This document shows positions 16,379 to 25,448 of a stretch of DNA of 64,000 nt, one piece after another (position 1 is the stretch's first letter; the number at the start of each line of letters is the position of its first letter). The translations under genes were made by a program, and so were the position numbers. The notes beneath the pieces were generated by a model. The model was given only the letters and a program-made list of their open reading frames with translations, had not been told where the DNA came from and made no database searches. Origin of the DNA: Thiomicrorhabdus marina (GTDB lineage: Bacteria; Pseudomonadota; Gammaproteobacteria; Thiomicrospirales; Thiomicrospiraceae); assembly GCF_017571465.1 (NCBI RefSeq), contig NZ_JAGETV010000001.1, forward strand, positions 186,001 through 250,000, read 5' to 3'.

Positions 16379-17836
16379 TTAGCGAACGTCGATTAACTGC
16401 ACAGTCCCATCCGACATCACTTCAGCCATCTGTCCTTGCGGCTCTTCCAAGAAGAAGAAAATCAACATAAACACGGCAAGCGCCACGACTCCGATAATCA
16501 TAAAGAATTGATCGTAAGTGACCAGCGAGTTCGCGGTTAAAAACAGAACCGCCCCGACATTACCAAATGCGCCAGCCATACCGGCGATCTGTCCGGTTAA
16601 GCGGCGTTGCACTAAAGGAACCATGGCATAGACTGCCCCGGAACCAGCTTTGGAAAATATTCCCGCGATAATGGTAATTGTGACTACAAACCAGACAGAC
16701 CAATCTTTCTCGACAAAACCAAGTGCAATAAAACTCATACTGATACCGGCAAAAATCCAAATCAATGTACGTTTACGGCCAAAAAAGTCCGAAAACCAAC
16801 CACCCGCGGGGCGTGCGACTAAATTAATAAACGGATAAATCCCTGCCAAAAGCGCAGCGGTCACTTTTGGTAACTCAAACCATGATACATAAAACATCGC
16901 TAGCATCGAGACCACGGCCAGCTCGGTTCCGAAAGTAACCATATAAGCCCAGTTAAGAATCGCAACCTGCTTGAATTTATAGCGATGCATCTGTGGTACG
17001 GGCTTCACTAGAATCGATTTATTGACCTGCCAAACTTGCCATGTCTGCACCGCGAAAACTGTCAACAAACCAAGATAAGTCACATAGGTAGCCAGTTCAT
17101 TAAACAAGCCCATATTGCTTGGTGACAATTTCCACGTCAGTACCGCCAGCGCAATATACAGAGGAATATTCATCAACATATACAGCAGCAAGTCGCCCTT
17201 AGAAGTGACTTCTAAAGCACCATTTTTTTTCGGTTTAAAATAGGTCGAACCCTTTGGCGTGTTGGAGACGCTAAAGTAATAAACAATTCCGTAAGCCATT
17301 GCCGCTAAGCTAGCGATGCTAATTGCGTAACGCCAACCATCTGTATCACCAATGGCAACCGCAATAAACGGCAAAGTCATGGCAGCACCGGCAGAACCAA
17401 AGTTGCCCCAGCCGCCATAAATTCCTTGCGCAATGCCAGTCTGTTTTGCAGGGAACCATTCCGAAATCATACGAATCCCGACAACAAACCCGGCGCCGAT
17501 AAAGCCTGATAAAAAACGCAACAATGCCAATTGATCGTAGGTTTGAGCCCAAGCAAAAGCGATACTGACCAAACCACCGACAATTAGAATCGCACTATAA
17601 AGTATCCGCGGTCCGAATTTGTCGACCAACATGCCAACGACAACACGTGCCGGAATGGTTAAGGCAACATTTAAAATCAGTAACACCTTCGCCTGTTGAT
17701 CGGTTAATTGCAGTGCTTCTTGGATAAATGGCATCATTGGCCCAAGACCGAGCCAAACCACGAAGCTCATAAAAAAAGCAAACCATGTTAGATGCAAAAT
17801 GCGTACATTGCCGGAAAACGAAAACAGATTAAACAT
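16379..17836 (-). CDS. NarK/NasA-type nitrate/nitrite MFS transporter
   Basis: 485-residue major facilitator of the nitrate/nitrite porter family with twelve predicted helices. The family's glycine-rich nitrate signatures are present: GIYGGWGNFGSAGAAM in the N-half and GMAGAFGNVGAVLF in the C-half, with conserved arginines in GMLVDKFGPRI and LVARPAGGWFSDFFGRKR. Preceded by a NasR-type attenuator, so it is expected to be induced by nitrate or nitrite. A second uptake system, the NrtABC-type ABC transporter, is in the same window. Confidence 0.92.
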   Translation of the reverse strand: MFNLFSFSGNVRILHLTWFAFFMSFVVWLGLGPMMPFIQEALQLTDQQAKVLLILNVALTIPARVVVGMLVDKFGPRILYSAILIVGGLVSIAFAWAQTYDQLALLRFLSGFIGAGFVVGIRMISEWFPAKQTGIAQGIYGGWGNFGSAGAAMTLPFIAVAIGDTDGWRYAISIASLAAMAYGIVYYFSVSNTPKGSTYFKPKKNGALEVTSKGDLLLYMLMNIPLYIALAVLTWKLSPSNMGLFNELATYVTYLGLLTVFAVQTWQVWQVNKSILVKPVPQMHRYKFKQVAILNWAYMVTFGTELAVVSMLAMFYVSWFELPKVTAALLAGIYPFINLVARPAGGWFSDFFGRKRTLIWIFAGISMSFIALGFVEKDWSVWFVVTITIIAGIFSKAGSGAVYAMVPLVQRRLTGQIAGMAGAFGNVGAVLFLTANSLVTYDQFFMIIGVVALAVFMLIFFFLEEPQGQMAEVMSDGTVQLIDVR

Positions 17837-17899
17837 CGTAAAACTTCTCTCTCTACGACCAAACGCGATAACTGATCGCGCTTAGTCTATTTTAGACAT

Positions 17900-17945
17900 A
17901 AAAAAAGCCCTCTCCACAGAAAAGCGGAGAGAGCTTCATTGCTCA
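17900..17945 (-). promoter_or_regulatory. NasR-type attenuator leader of narK
   Basis: On the minus strand: GAGC-AATGAA-GCTC (17944-17931), six-base loop with A1 and G4, overlapping the 5' arm of a terminator whose arms are 17936-17924 and 17917-17905, followed by TTTTTT. Same layout as at 14071 and 32615. Confidence 0.85.
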
Positions 17946-18221
17946 GAATTCTATAAATTTCGTTTAAATTAACAAGAGTTATACCACTAAAAACCAAACG
18001 CCTTTAAAAACAATGAGTTGAACTGACTAAAAAGCATTTCACTTCATCAAAAGAGCCGTTAAAACCCACTAATTGCACCTTTAAAGACTGTACGTTTCAC
18101 CAATGTAAAACAAAAATACGTAAGCGGCAGACACCCAACTTATGTTCAAGCTCGGCTATACATACAGAATTTACTGCTGAAAATTCAATCTAAAAAAATT
18201 TTAAGTTTTTTTTCAAAAAAC

Positions 18222-18250
18222 TGTAAGGAATTCAAATTAGCTTCGTCTAA
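18222..18250 (+). promoter_or_regulatory. Predicted ECF promoter, second type
   Basis: TGTAAGGAAT at 18222-18231 and CGTCTAA at 18244-18250, separated by 12 bases, 94 bases before the second KCG-repeat gene. The GGAA...CGTC pattern fits RpoE-like ECF factors and differs from the TGCATCC type near 2.4-4.6 kb, so each module probably uses its own sigma factor. The rest of the 17951-18343 gap shows nothing I can assign. Confidence 0.5.
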
Positions 18251-18343
18251 GCAGTGAACGCAGAAGAAATTCGTGAAAGCCTCAACGCAATACGAACTTC
18301 CTCCTTCTTCTAGATTCCCCTTTTCAAAACAGAGGTAGCTACC

Positions 18344-18631
18344 ATGAAAACCAAAATGACTTTTTATTCAATTATTGCAGCAATGCTGTTATCAGTATCG
18401 ATGAACGCGAGTGCCGCAACAGGCAATCCATTCGCAACAATTCAAAACGGCTTTACCGTGCTGGCTCAGTCTGATACGCCTGAAGGCAAGTGCGGAACAG
18501 CAAAATGTGGTTCCGAAAAGCCAACTTCCGATGCTAAATGCGGTGCAGCAAAACCAGCAGACTCAAAATGCGGCAGTGCAAAACCGGCTGATTCAAAATG
18601 CGGTGCCGCTAAGTGCGGAGCAAGCAAATAA
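18344..18631 (+). CDS. Secreted KCG-repeat peptide, second copy (HvfA/bufferin-precursor-like)
   Basis: 95-residue precursor: signal peptide ending near ASAATG, a NPFATIQNGFTVLAQS segment similar to NPFQMLDGSQTLLIA in the first copy, then six KCG tripeptides, including one EGKCG, with Pro/Ala/Asp/Ser spacers. EGKCG is the motif usually quoted for bufferin precursors modified by MNIO enzymes. The downstream gene is a DoxX protein, which also occurs in hvf operons, but the hvfB and hvfC genes are absent. AGAGGTAGCTACC precedes the ATG. Confidence 0.78.
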   Translation: MKTKMTFYSIIAAMLLSVSMNASAATGNPFATIQNGFTVLAQSDTPEGKCGTAKCGSEKPTSDAKCGAAKPADSKCGSAKPADSKCGAAKCGASK

Positions 18632-18711
18632 TTCCATCAATCTATCGTAAGCAAGGTATACCGCACCTGATTATGCCTTGCTCTCCTTTCCCTAATTTGA
18701 AGGAGAAAATC

Positions 18712-19332
18712 ATGAACACCTTATTCAGAAAACCCACTAGCCTCTATCAATCAACACTTACCAAACTCGCCTATTTTGAAGGCCTAGCACCACTTCTGCT
18801 CAGACTCTATCTGGCACCGATTTTTATGCAAGCAGGATGGAATAAACTCGCCAACTTCTCGGAAACCGCAGAATGGTTCGGCAACCCGGAATGGGGACTT
18901 GGACTGCCCTTTCCGGAACTGATGACAGCCCTTGCCGGAGGGGCTGAGTTTTTTGGCGGTATCGCGCTGATAATCGGTTTGGCAGTACGTTGGTTCTCGA
19001 TTCCGTTAATGATTACCATGATTGTTGCAGCCATCACCGTGCATTGGTCAAACGGCTGGCTGGCAATTTCCGATGCATCTAGCTGGCTCGCCAATCAACA
19101 AATATTAGACTCTCAGCAACAGTTAATAGTGAGTAAAGAACTACTGCAAACACACGGTAATTACGAGTGGCTGACCATGAACGGACAAATTGTTATACTC
19201 AATAACGGAATTGAGTTTGCCGCCACCTATTTCATCATGCTTCTAAGCCTGCTATTTACCGGCGGCGGACGTTATTTCAGTCTCGATTACTGGATCACTA
19301 TCTGGATTAAAAAGACTGCCGACAAGAATTAA
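18712..19332 (+). CDS. DoxX-family membrane protein
   Basis: 206-residue membrane protein with about four helices and the DoxX pattern: LLRLYLAPIFMQAGWNKLANF, FPELMTALAGGAEFFGGIALIIGLAVRWFSIPLMITMIVAAITVHW, and a C-terminal segment FAATYFIMLLSLLFTGGGRYFSLDYW. DoxX proteins accompany HvfA-type peptides (the HvfX position) and thiosulfate/redox systems. Start at 18712 has AAGGAG 8 bases upstream; a longer frame overlaps the peptide gene and lacks such a site. Probably co-transcribed with the peptide, the sigma factor (22 bases downstream) and the anti-sigma gene. Confidence 0.85.
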   Translation: MNTLFRKPTSLYQSTLTKLAYFEGLAPLLLRLYLAPIFMQAGWNKLANFSETAEWFGNPEWGLGLPFPELMTALAGGAEFFGGIALIIGLAVRWFSIPLMITMIVAAITVHWSNGWLAISDASSWLANQQILDSQQQLIVSKELLQTHGNYEWLTMNGQIVILNNGIEFAATYFIMLLSLLFTGGGRYFSLDYWITIWIKKTADKN

Positions 19333-19354
19333 AAAATCAAGGAACTGACAAGGA

Positions 19355-19945
19355 ATGTCATCACCCAGCATAGCCCCTGCGGATTTTGAACAGCGTGTAG
19401 AGCAATTACGCCCGCGGCTAATTTCGTTTGCCCAGCTACACCTGAACTGCACAACGGATGCTGATGATGTCGTCCAAGAAACGTTGATTTCGGCATGGAA
19501 CGGTCTAGAACAATTCCAAGCAAAATCAAGCTTAGAAACATGGATATTTAGCATACTGCGCCACAAAATAATCGACCTCTATCGCAATCACTCAAAGATA
19601 CAACTTTTCGAGTACGACGAAAACCAATTACCGGATACCGCCCCCTTATTTCAAGAAGATCAACATTGGCAAAAAGAGCACGCACCAAGCACGTGGCCAA
19701 CGCCATATAAAGAACTTGAAAACGAACATTTTTGGCACGTTTTTGATTTATGCGTCTTCCACCTGCCGCCACAAACATCACAGGTTTTTTCAATGCGCGA
19801 ATTGCTTGGCTTTGACACCAAACAGATTTGCCAAGCGCTACAAATCTCGGAAGAAAACTGCTGGACTATTCTGCACCGCGCCCGGCTAAAACTGCGCGCC
19901 TGTTTAGAACAAAACTGGTTTATTGCAGAGGAGAACAAATTATGA
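19355..19945 (+). CDS. ECF RNA polymerase sigma factor (zinc-finger anti-sigma partner)
   Basis: 196-residue ECF factor. Region 2: RPRLISFAQLHLNCTTDADDVVQETLISAWNGLEQF and LETWIFSILRHKIIDLYR. Region 4: FHLPPQTSQVFSMRELLGFDTKQICQALQISEENCWTILHRARLKLRACLE. Unlike the first ECF gene, it pairs with a small soluble zinc-finger partner whose ATG overlaps its stop (TTATGA). AAGGAACTGACAAGGA lies before the ATG. Its likely targets are its own operon, including the KCG peptide, through the promoter at 18222 (inference). Confidence 0.88.
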   Translation: MSSPSIAPADFEQRVEQLRPRLISFAQLHLNCTTDADDVVQETLISAWNGLEQFQAKSSLETWIFSILRHKIIDLYRNHSKIQLFEYDENQLPDTAPLFQEDQHWQKEHAPSTWPTPYKELENEHFWHVFDLCVFHLPPQTSQVFSMRELLGFDTKQICQALQISEENCWTILHRARLKLRACLEQNWFIAEENKL

Positions 19946-20145
19946 AAAAAATGAGCTCATGCAAACACGCCACCGAACTGATGTCACAAAAACAAGATCG
20001 CGAACTCAGCTTTAAAGAGCAGACTTGGCTAATCACGCATTTATCACTTTGCGCAAATTGTCGTCGTTTTAACAAACAACTCGATATTATCGGAAAAGCC
20101 TGTGAAGAAAGAAGGGAAGAATTAGAAAATCCGGAAACTAAATAG
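19942..20145 (+). CDS. Small zinc-finger (zf-HC2-like) anti-sigma factor
   Basis: 67-residue protein with CKHATELMSQKQDRELS followed by the HLSLCANC motif, the H-x3-C-x2-C pattern of zinc-binding anti-sigma domains. There is no transmembrane segment, so it would act in the cytoplasm, with zinc or thiol chemistry as the likely signal. Start at 19942 overlaps the sigma stop by four bases and has GAGGAG upstream. Last gene of the operon. Confidence 0.8.
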   Translation: MKKMSSCKHATELMSQKQDRELSFKEQTWLITHLSLCANCRRFNKQLDIIGKACEERREELENPETK

Positions 20146-20278
20146 CACATTCGATTCATTCAGCTTAAACAATTTTCGCACATCTATAATCTATGCTAGG
20201 CAGACTTAAGAATCTGTCATAATACTTAATTGAATACAAAAATCGTAAAACCAAAACTATCCGTGACAAATAACCTCA

Positions 20279-21448
20279 TCAAGAAATCAATTCAACTAAA
20301 CGTTCCCGTACCATTTCATTGCCGGACGTTTTAGCGCAAAGTTGCTGCATTAAAAGCTCAGGTTCATTGCAGGAGTTAAGTAATTTCCCCATTACAGCTT
20401 CAATACAGTGTCGCCATTCTTCTAGTTCCGGTGATTCCGATTGAGCCATCAAAGGACCTTGATACAGCCTGAAAGCTTCATTAACATTCTGTTCATGCAA
20501 TGCTTGCCAGACTTGAATAAAATCGCACCATACGGGCATCATCAATCGATAAGGACGAGAACCGACTTGACCATCCAAAAGGTGACGCAAATGGGACAGT
20601 TCCGCTTTTAAAGTACTAGAAGAGATTGGAGCATCGCCGTATAAAGCAGCATGAAAAGCCTCAAGTTTTAAACCTTGCGGATTCAGCGCCAATAGGCAAA
20701 GAATTTCTAACTGCCGTTTGCTGAGCTGCAGATTTTGTCCCCGAAAAACCACCTGTGCCTGACCTAAAGCGCGGATTTCCAACTCGGCTCTCGGTGAGAC
20801 TTCCGGTAAATTACGGGCAATATTACAAGCCAGCTGAGTCACTGCCGCCTGACCCAAAGCAGTATGTTTTTTCCAGGTGGTCGACATATCCAGGATACCT
20901 ACACATTCGCCAGATTGCGGATGAATTATCGGCGCGGCATAACAGACCCAATCATGCAAAAACGATTGATAATGCTCCGATGAAAAAACCGTTACCGGAC
21001 TACGTAATTTTTTTGCCAAACCAATCGCATTGGTGCCAATTGACTGCTCATCCCAGCGTCCGCCCTCCTGAAAATTAACTGATTCTGCTCGGCTGCGCAT
21101 ATGCCGGCTGGCATGACTCCATAACATACATCCGCTCGGATCAGCAATTGCCGCCACCAACTCTCCTTCACGAGCGAGTTGCATCATATTATCCTGCTCT
21201 TGTCGTGCAGCGATAGATAGAGGAGACATCTGCCACTCTTCACGAATACGCGTTTTAGCAATAGAAGGTGCATGAGTTACTTTTTTATTGAGACTTAATG
21301 CACTTCTTTGCCAAGACTGAGAGATCGCTTGTGAAATCTGGTCTTGAGCAGGTCGTATTGCGCTTTCGGTAAAATCACACCAGTGGTTCTCGATAATATT
21401 GCGACGCTCTTTAAGGTTATACCCCGCAAGTAAGTTGTCACTCATCAT
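20279..21448 (-). CDS. GAF-domain transcriptional regulator of aldehyde dehydrogenase
   Basis: 389 residues. N-terminal half resembles the sensor part of AcoR-type regulators (SQSWQRSA near residue 45) with a GAF domain (VAAIADPSGCMLWSHASRHM, WDEQSIGTNAIGLAKKLRSPVTVFSSEHY, YAAPIIHPQSGECVGILDMSTTW). There is no sigma-54 AAA+ domain. The C-terminal part has a winged-helix-like region (LSKRQLEILCLLALNPQGLKLEAFHAALYGDAPISSSTLKAELSHLRHLL). Divergent from the aldehyde dehydrogenase gene across 318 bases, a common arrangement for this regulator type. The effector is unknown. Confidence 0.8.
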   Translation of the reverse strand: MMSDNLLAGYNLKERRNIIENHWCDFTESAIRPAQDQISQAISQSWQRSALSLNKKVTHAPSIAKTRIREEWQMSPLSIAARQEQDNMMQLAREGELVAAIADPSGCMLWSHASRHMRSRAESVNFQEGGRWDEQSIGTNAIGLAKKLRSPVTVFSSEHYQSFLHDWVCYAAPIIHPQSGECVGILDMSTTWKKHTALGQAAVTQLACNIARNLPEVSPRAELEIRALGQAQVVFRGQNLQLSKRQLEILCLLALNPQGLKLEAFHAALYGDAPISSSTLKAELSHLRHLLDGQVGSRPYRLMMPVWCDFIQVWQALHEQNVNEAFRLYQGPLMAQSESPELEEWRHCIEAVMGKLLNSCNEPELLMQQLCAKTSGNEMVRERLVELIS

Positions 21449-21766
21449 TGCGTTCCTTTCCCTTTTTGATCATAAGTAGCAAAATTATAGTCGTGCTTAA
21501 TTTCGTCTATTTACTGTTCTTTTTATAACGCTAACGTTTTCATTTATAACCCTCATTGCTTAAACCGACAATAGAAAGAAAAATTTTCACTTATAAAACA
21601 ACTGCATACCTTCTCCACTCATAAATATTTCGATTATTCGCTAGGAAACCAACCTTTTTCCAACCTTTGGATCAGTAAAGTTCTTAGTCGAACCAAAACC
21701 TCTGCTTGGTGCAAAGGCTTTGAATAGAGAAATAAATAACAAGAATTCAGAGACGAGGAGTCTTTC
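21449..21766. other. Divergent intergenic region, no assigned site
   Basis: AT-rich 318-base spacer between the GAF regulator and aldehyde dehydrogenase genes. It must hold both promoters. I could not identify a convincing sigma-54 or palindromic operator. GACGAGGAG lies 8 bases before the dehydrogenase ATG. Confidence 0.5.
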
Positions 21767-23287
21767 ATGCAATACGCAATTCCAAATAGCGAAGGCGCAG
21801 TCATTAACTTTAAAGATCGTTACGAAAACTTTATTGGCGGGAAATGGGTCGCCCCTGTCGATGGCAAGTACTTTGATAATATCTCTCCGGTTAATGGTAA
21901 AGCTTTCTGTCAGGTACCTAGATCCAATGAAAAAGATATTGAGCTAGCGCTTGATGCCGCTCACGCTGCTGCAGATGCATGGGGCACGGCTTCGGTGACT
22001 GAACGTTCAAATATTCTTCTAAAAATTGCAGACCGTATTGAAGAAAATCTGGAAGCTCTTGCTGTAGCAGAAACTTGGGATAACGGAAAAGCGGTGCGTG
22101 AAACACTAAACGCTGACATTCCTTTAACGGTTGACCATTTCCGTTACTTTGCCGGTTGTATTCGTGCTCAAGAAGGCTCTTTGGGCGAAATCGACAGCAA
22201 CACCGTTGCCTATCACTTTCACGAACCGCTTGGTGTGGTCGGGCAAATTATCCCTTGGAACTTCCCTTTATTAATGGCTGCTTGGAAATTGGCTCCGGCA
22301 CTGGCCGCTGGGAACTGTGTGGTATTGAAACCGGCAGAACAGACACCTGTCTCTATTTTAGTCATGGTTGAAATGATTCAAGACCTGCTGCCGGAAGGTG
22401 TTTTAAACGTGGTTAACGGTTACGGTATCGAAGCGGGTAAAGCACTGGCAACCAGCACTCGTATCGCCAAAATCGCCTTTACCGGTTCTACACCGGTTGG
22501 TGCGCAGATTATGAAATATGCTGCTGACAATATTATTCCTTCCACCGTTGAATTGGGTGGTAAATCACCTAATGTTTATTTCTCGGATATTATGGATCAC
22601 GAAGATGCATTCCTTAGCAAGTGTGTTGAAGGTGCAGTACTGGCTTTCTTTAACCAAGGAGAAGTCTGTACCTGTCCGTCTCGTCTACTGATTCAAGAAG
22701 ATATCTACGATAAATTTATCAGCATGGTTATTGATCGCGCAGCACAAATTAAACGCGGCAACCCGTTAGATACAGAAGTGATGGTAGGTGCACAAGCTTC
22801 ACAGGAGCAGTACGACAAGATTCTTAGTTATCTGCAAATTGGGCGTGACGAAGGGGCAGAAGTTATTACCGGTGGTTCGTCAGAATCACTGGACGGCGAC
22901 TACGCAGGCGGTTTCTATATCCAGCCGACATTATTGAAAGGCACAAATGAAATGCGCGTATTCCAAGAAGAAATTTTTGGACCTGTTGTCTCGGTAACAA
23001 CCTTTAAAGATGAAGCAGAGGCTTTGGCGATTGCCAACGATACGGAATTCGGTCTGGGTGCCGGTGTCTGGTCAAGAGACATGAACACCTCGTACCGAAT
23101 GGGTCGCGGTATCCAAGCAGGTCGCGTCTGGACAAACTGCTATCACCTATACCCAGCGCACGCGGCATTCGGTGGCTATAAAAAATCCGGTGTCGGTCGT
23201 GAAACACATAAGATGATGTTAGAACACTACCAGCAAACCAAAAACTTGCTTGTTAGTTACGACGTTAATCCACTAGGTTTTTTCTAG
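21767..23287 (+). CDS. NAD(P)-dependent aldehyde dehydrogenase (AldB/ExaC-like)
   Basis: 506-residue cytoplasmic enzyme oxidising aldehydes to acids. Motifs: [36 protein letters not shown] (cofactor site), [13 protein letters not shown], general-base glutamate in VELGGKSPN, and catalytic cysteine in [16 protein letters not shown]-terminal [31 protein letters not shown] and final GFF are typical of acetaldehyde/ethanol-linked AldB/ExaC enzymes. Divergent from a GAF regulator that probably induces it. Confidence 0.93.
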   Translation: MQYAIPNSEGAVINFKDRYENFIGGKWVAPVDGKYFDNISPVNGKAFCQVPRSNEKDIELALDAAHAAADAWGTASVTERSNILLKIADRIEENLEALAVAETWDNGKAVRETLNADIPLTVDHFRYFAGCIRAQEGSLGEIDSNTVAYHFHEPLGVVGQIIPWNFPLLMAAWKLAPALAAGNCVVLKPAEQTPVSILVMVEMIQDLLPEGVLNVVNGYGIEAGKALATSTRIAKIAFTGSTPVGAQIMKYAADNIIPSTVELGGKSPNVYFSDIMDHEDAFLSKCVEGAVLAFFNQGEVCTCPSRLLIQEDIYDKFISMVIDRAAQIKRGNPLDTEVMVGAQASQEQYDKILSYLQIGRDEGAEVITGGSSESLDGDYAGGFYIQPTLLKGTNEMRVFQEEIFGPVVSVTTFKDEAEALAIANDTEFGLGAGVWSRDMNTSYRMGRGIQAGRVWTNCYHLYPAHAAFGGYKKSGVGRETHKMMLEHYQQTKNLLVSYDVNPLGFF

Positions 23288-23306
23288 GTAATCGTTTGAA
23301 CCTATG

Positions 23307-23402
23307 AGGAGACACTGAACAAGTCCCATTGACTTAATCGAGATATTGCAAGGCGCAAATTCTTCTATACATTGAAGTCATTTGAACTTATTCTGTGCCT
23401 CC
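23307..23402. repeat. Imperfect palindromic REP-like element
   Basis: The sequence from GGAGACACTGAACAAGTCCC (23307) to the AACTTATTCTGTGCCTCC end (23402) folds back on itself with arms of about 28 bases and several mismatches. A related half-element lies at 2807-2835 (GAACAAGTCCAAATGACTTC), beside the terminator of the first KCG gene. The two sites suggest a dispersed repeat family. Confidence 0.5.
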
Positions 23403-23450
23403 CTAATTTCCGGCGGATAACATTCTGTCGGAACTTATATAATTCTCACT

Positions 23451-24494
23451 ATGAATGCTTTTCCTGATTGGCTATTCCAAAATAGTTTCCATACTCTAGG
23501 CGAAGATTTCTATAAGCCTTTTGCACCTCGAGTCCTTGAAGAACCTAAATTAATCGCCTCTAATGCTGATGCCCTCTCCTTACTCGGTTTAAAGCCAACT
23601 GATCTAAACAATCCAAATCTGTTCAACCTTCTATGCGGCAGACAGACTTTGCCAACTATGCGGCCGCTGGCACAGGATTATGCAGGGCATCAATTTGGTA
23701 AATTTAATCCGCTACTCGGTGATGGTAGAGTGCTAATGCTCGGCGAAATTACCACCCAGCAAGGTAATTGGGAACTGAGTTTAAAAGGGATTGGCAGAAC
23801 ACCTCTTGCCCAAAACTCAGTAGATGCGGATGGTTTTTCAGGTATCAGTGAAAGCCTGCATGAATTCGACATCAGTCAGCAGCTGGCTAAACTTGGCTTA
23901 CCAACCATGCACTGTCTGGCAGTTATCGCCGATAAACAACCAGCCTATCGAAATCATCAATTTGAAGATTCTGCGATACTAAGTCGAATTGCACCAACCC
24001 ATATCCGCTTTGGTACTTTTGAACTGCACTATTTCCGGCGAGATTTTGATGCGCTGCAACAGCTATGTGACTACGTCATTAAACATTACTATCCAGAGTG
24101 CCAAAACACCGAATTATCGAAACCACAGCAATATGCAGCATTTCTCAGTACAGTCATCAAACGCACGGCAAGATTAATCGCGCATTGGCAAGCGACAGGG
24201 TTTACTCATGGCACCATGAACACCGATAATCAATCTATTATCGGTATTACCCTCGACTTGAGCCATGCTCAGTTCAATACAAGTTTTGATCCCAGCTTCA
24301 CAACCAACCCTGCTGATAAAAAACACCGTTACGCTTTTGGTAATCAACCGATAATCGGACTGTGGAACTGCAATGTATTGGCTCGAGCGCTCTCACCGTT
24401 GATAGAACCACACGCCATTCGACAAGCGCTACTCGAATACGAACCAACCTATTTAACCTACTATCAAAAAATCAAACTCACCTGTCCCCATTGA
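23451..24494 (+). pseudogene. SelO/YdiU-like protein adenylyltransferase, truncated and divergent
   Basis: 347 residues against about 480-500 for SelO pseudokinases, which transfer AMP to proteins. Recognisable: RPLAQDYAGHQFGKFNPLLGDGRVLMLGE, WELSLKGIGRTP, SRIAPTHIRFGTFE and HGTMNTDNQSI with the following aspartate (ITLDLS). The stretch after GRTP, normally rich in arginines, is strongly altered, and everything after ALLEYEPTYLTYYQKIK is missing. No good ribosome-binding site before the ATG. A 25-base sequence downstream of the stop is shared with the end of the truncated dacB-like gene. Probably a decaying copy, though a short functional form is not excluded. Confidence 0.6.
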
Positions 24495-24617
24495 ACTTCC
24501 AATGATGTCAAACTCGATTGCTTTCTATCTTTTTAAGTGAGTAGTGCGTTTTATAGTGAAATTAACCTATAATAATTTCATTCTAATCTGATACAGACCT
24601 AAAACTAAGAGTAGAGA

Positions 24618-25313
24618 ATGCGATCTATAGCTCAAAGCCTTTCGAAATTTTTTCAAATCCATAAGTCTAAATTTGTGGACGGAGTACGGAAAAAGGCTGT
24701 GCGAGAAGGAAAGATTACATCACTGGTTTTAAGTAGTGTCATGGCTGGTACGCTATTACTAAGCTTTAATGCTTCTGCGGCAATGGATTCCGACGTCAGC
24801 ATGAAAGCTTCGCAAAACTGGACCTTGGATTCAAAGTCCTTGCCACGAGAGTATCGCATGTTGGACAAGTTTGATCAGGCGAGTTTTGTTCTGCTTGATC
24901 CAACCAAAAAAGCGATTTACGCCAAAAATCCCGAAAAGCCGTTGATTCCAGCCTCAACCCTAAAAGTGGTTACCGCACTTTTAGCTCTTGAGCATTGGGG
25001 CAGAGATCACCATTTTCATACTGATGTCTATACGCATATCACTAAAACCAATAAAGGTCGCTATGTAAACCTGGTTTTTAAAGGCTATGGCGATCCATTT
25101 TTGATTTCTGAAGAGCTAAAACTGATGGCAAAGAAACTTGCCAAACATCTGAAAAGCCAAAAGATTACGCGCATCAACAAGATTACATTAGACAGCAGTT
25201 TTTATGATAAAAATCTAAAAATTCCAGGCCTAAGTAAAAGTGAAAGTCCGTTCGATGCCATGCCGACTGCTTTAGCACCAAAGCAATGGTCAGACTCGAT
25301 TGCTTTAATATAA
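24618..25313 (+). pseudogene. D-Ala-D-Ala carboxypeptidase (DacB/PBP4-like), 3'-truncated
   Basis: N-terminal half of a PBP4-type peptidase: signal/anchor region ending near NASAAM, then FVLLDPTKKAIYAKNPEKPLIPASTLKVVTALLALEHWG, which contains the SxxK catalytic motif (STLK), and LVFKGYGDPFLISEEL. The frame stops after 231 residues, whereas DacB needs about 450-480 with the SxN and KTG motifs, which are missing. The last codons (WSDSIALI) coincide with an 18-base sequence also found after the SelO-like gene. It is unlikely to be active. Confidence 0.65.
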
Positions 25314-25383
25314 AACCAACCAACATTCTCACAAACTTTAGTCAGCTTTTCTCCATATTACAAAAAACACACGCTATGTAAAG

Positions 25384-25415
25384 CAAAAAAGCCACTTACC
25401 TATAAGAGTAAGTGG
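25384..25415 (-). terminator. Rho-independent terminator of nrtABC-nirB operon
   Basis: On the minus strand, stem CCACTTAC (25415-25408) / GTAAGTGG (25399-25392), 8-base loop, then a C and a T run (25390-25385), 34 bases after the nirB stop codon. Confidence 0.8.
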
Positions 25416-25448
25416 TTGATAATATTAATAATTTTATATCTAATAAAA

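Noticed and set aside
21449-21766. Sigma-54 promoter before the aldehyde dehydrogenase gene
   Set aside because: The best GG...GC match has wrong spacing, and the adjacent regulator lacks the AAA+ domain needed for sigma-54 activation.
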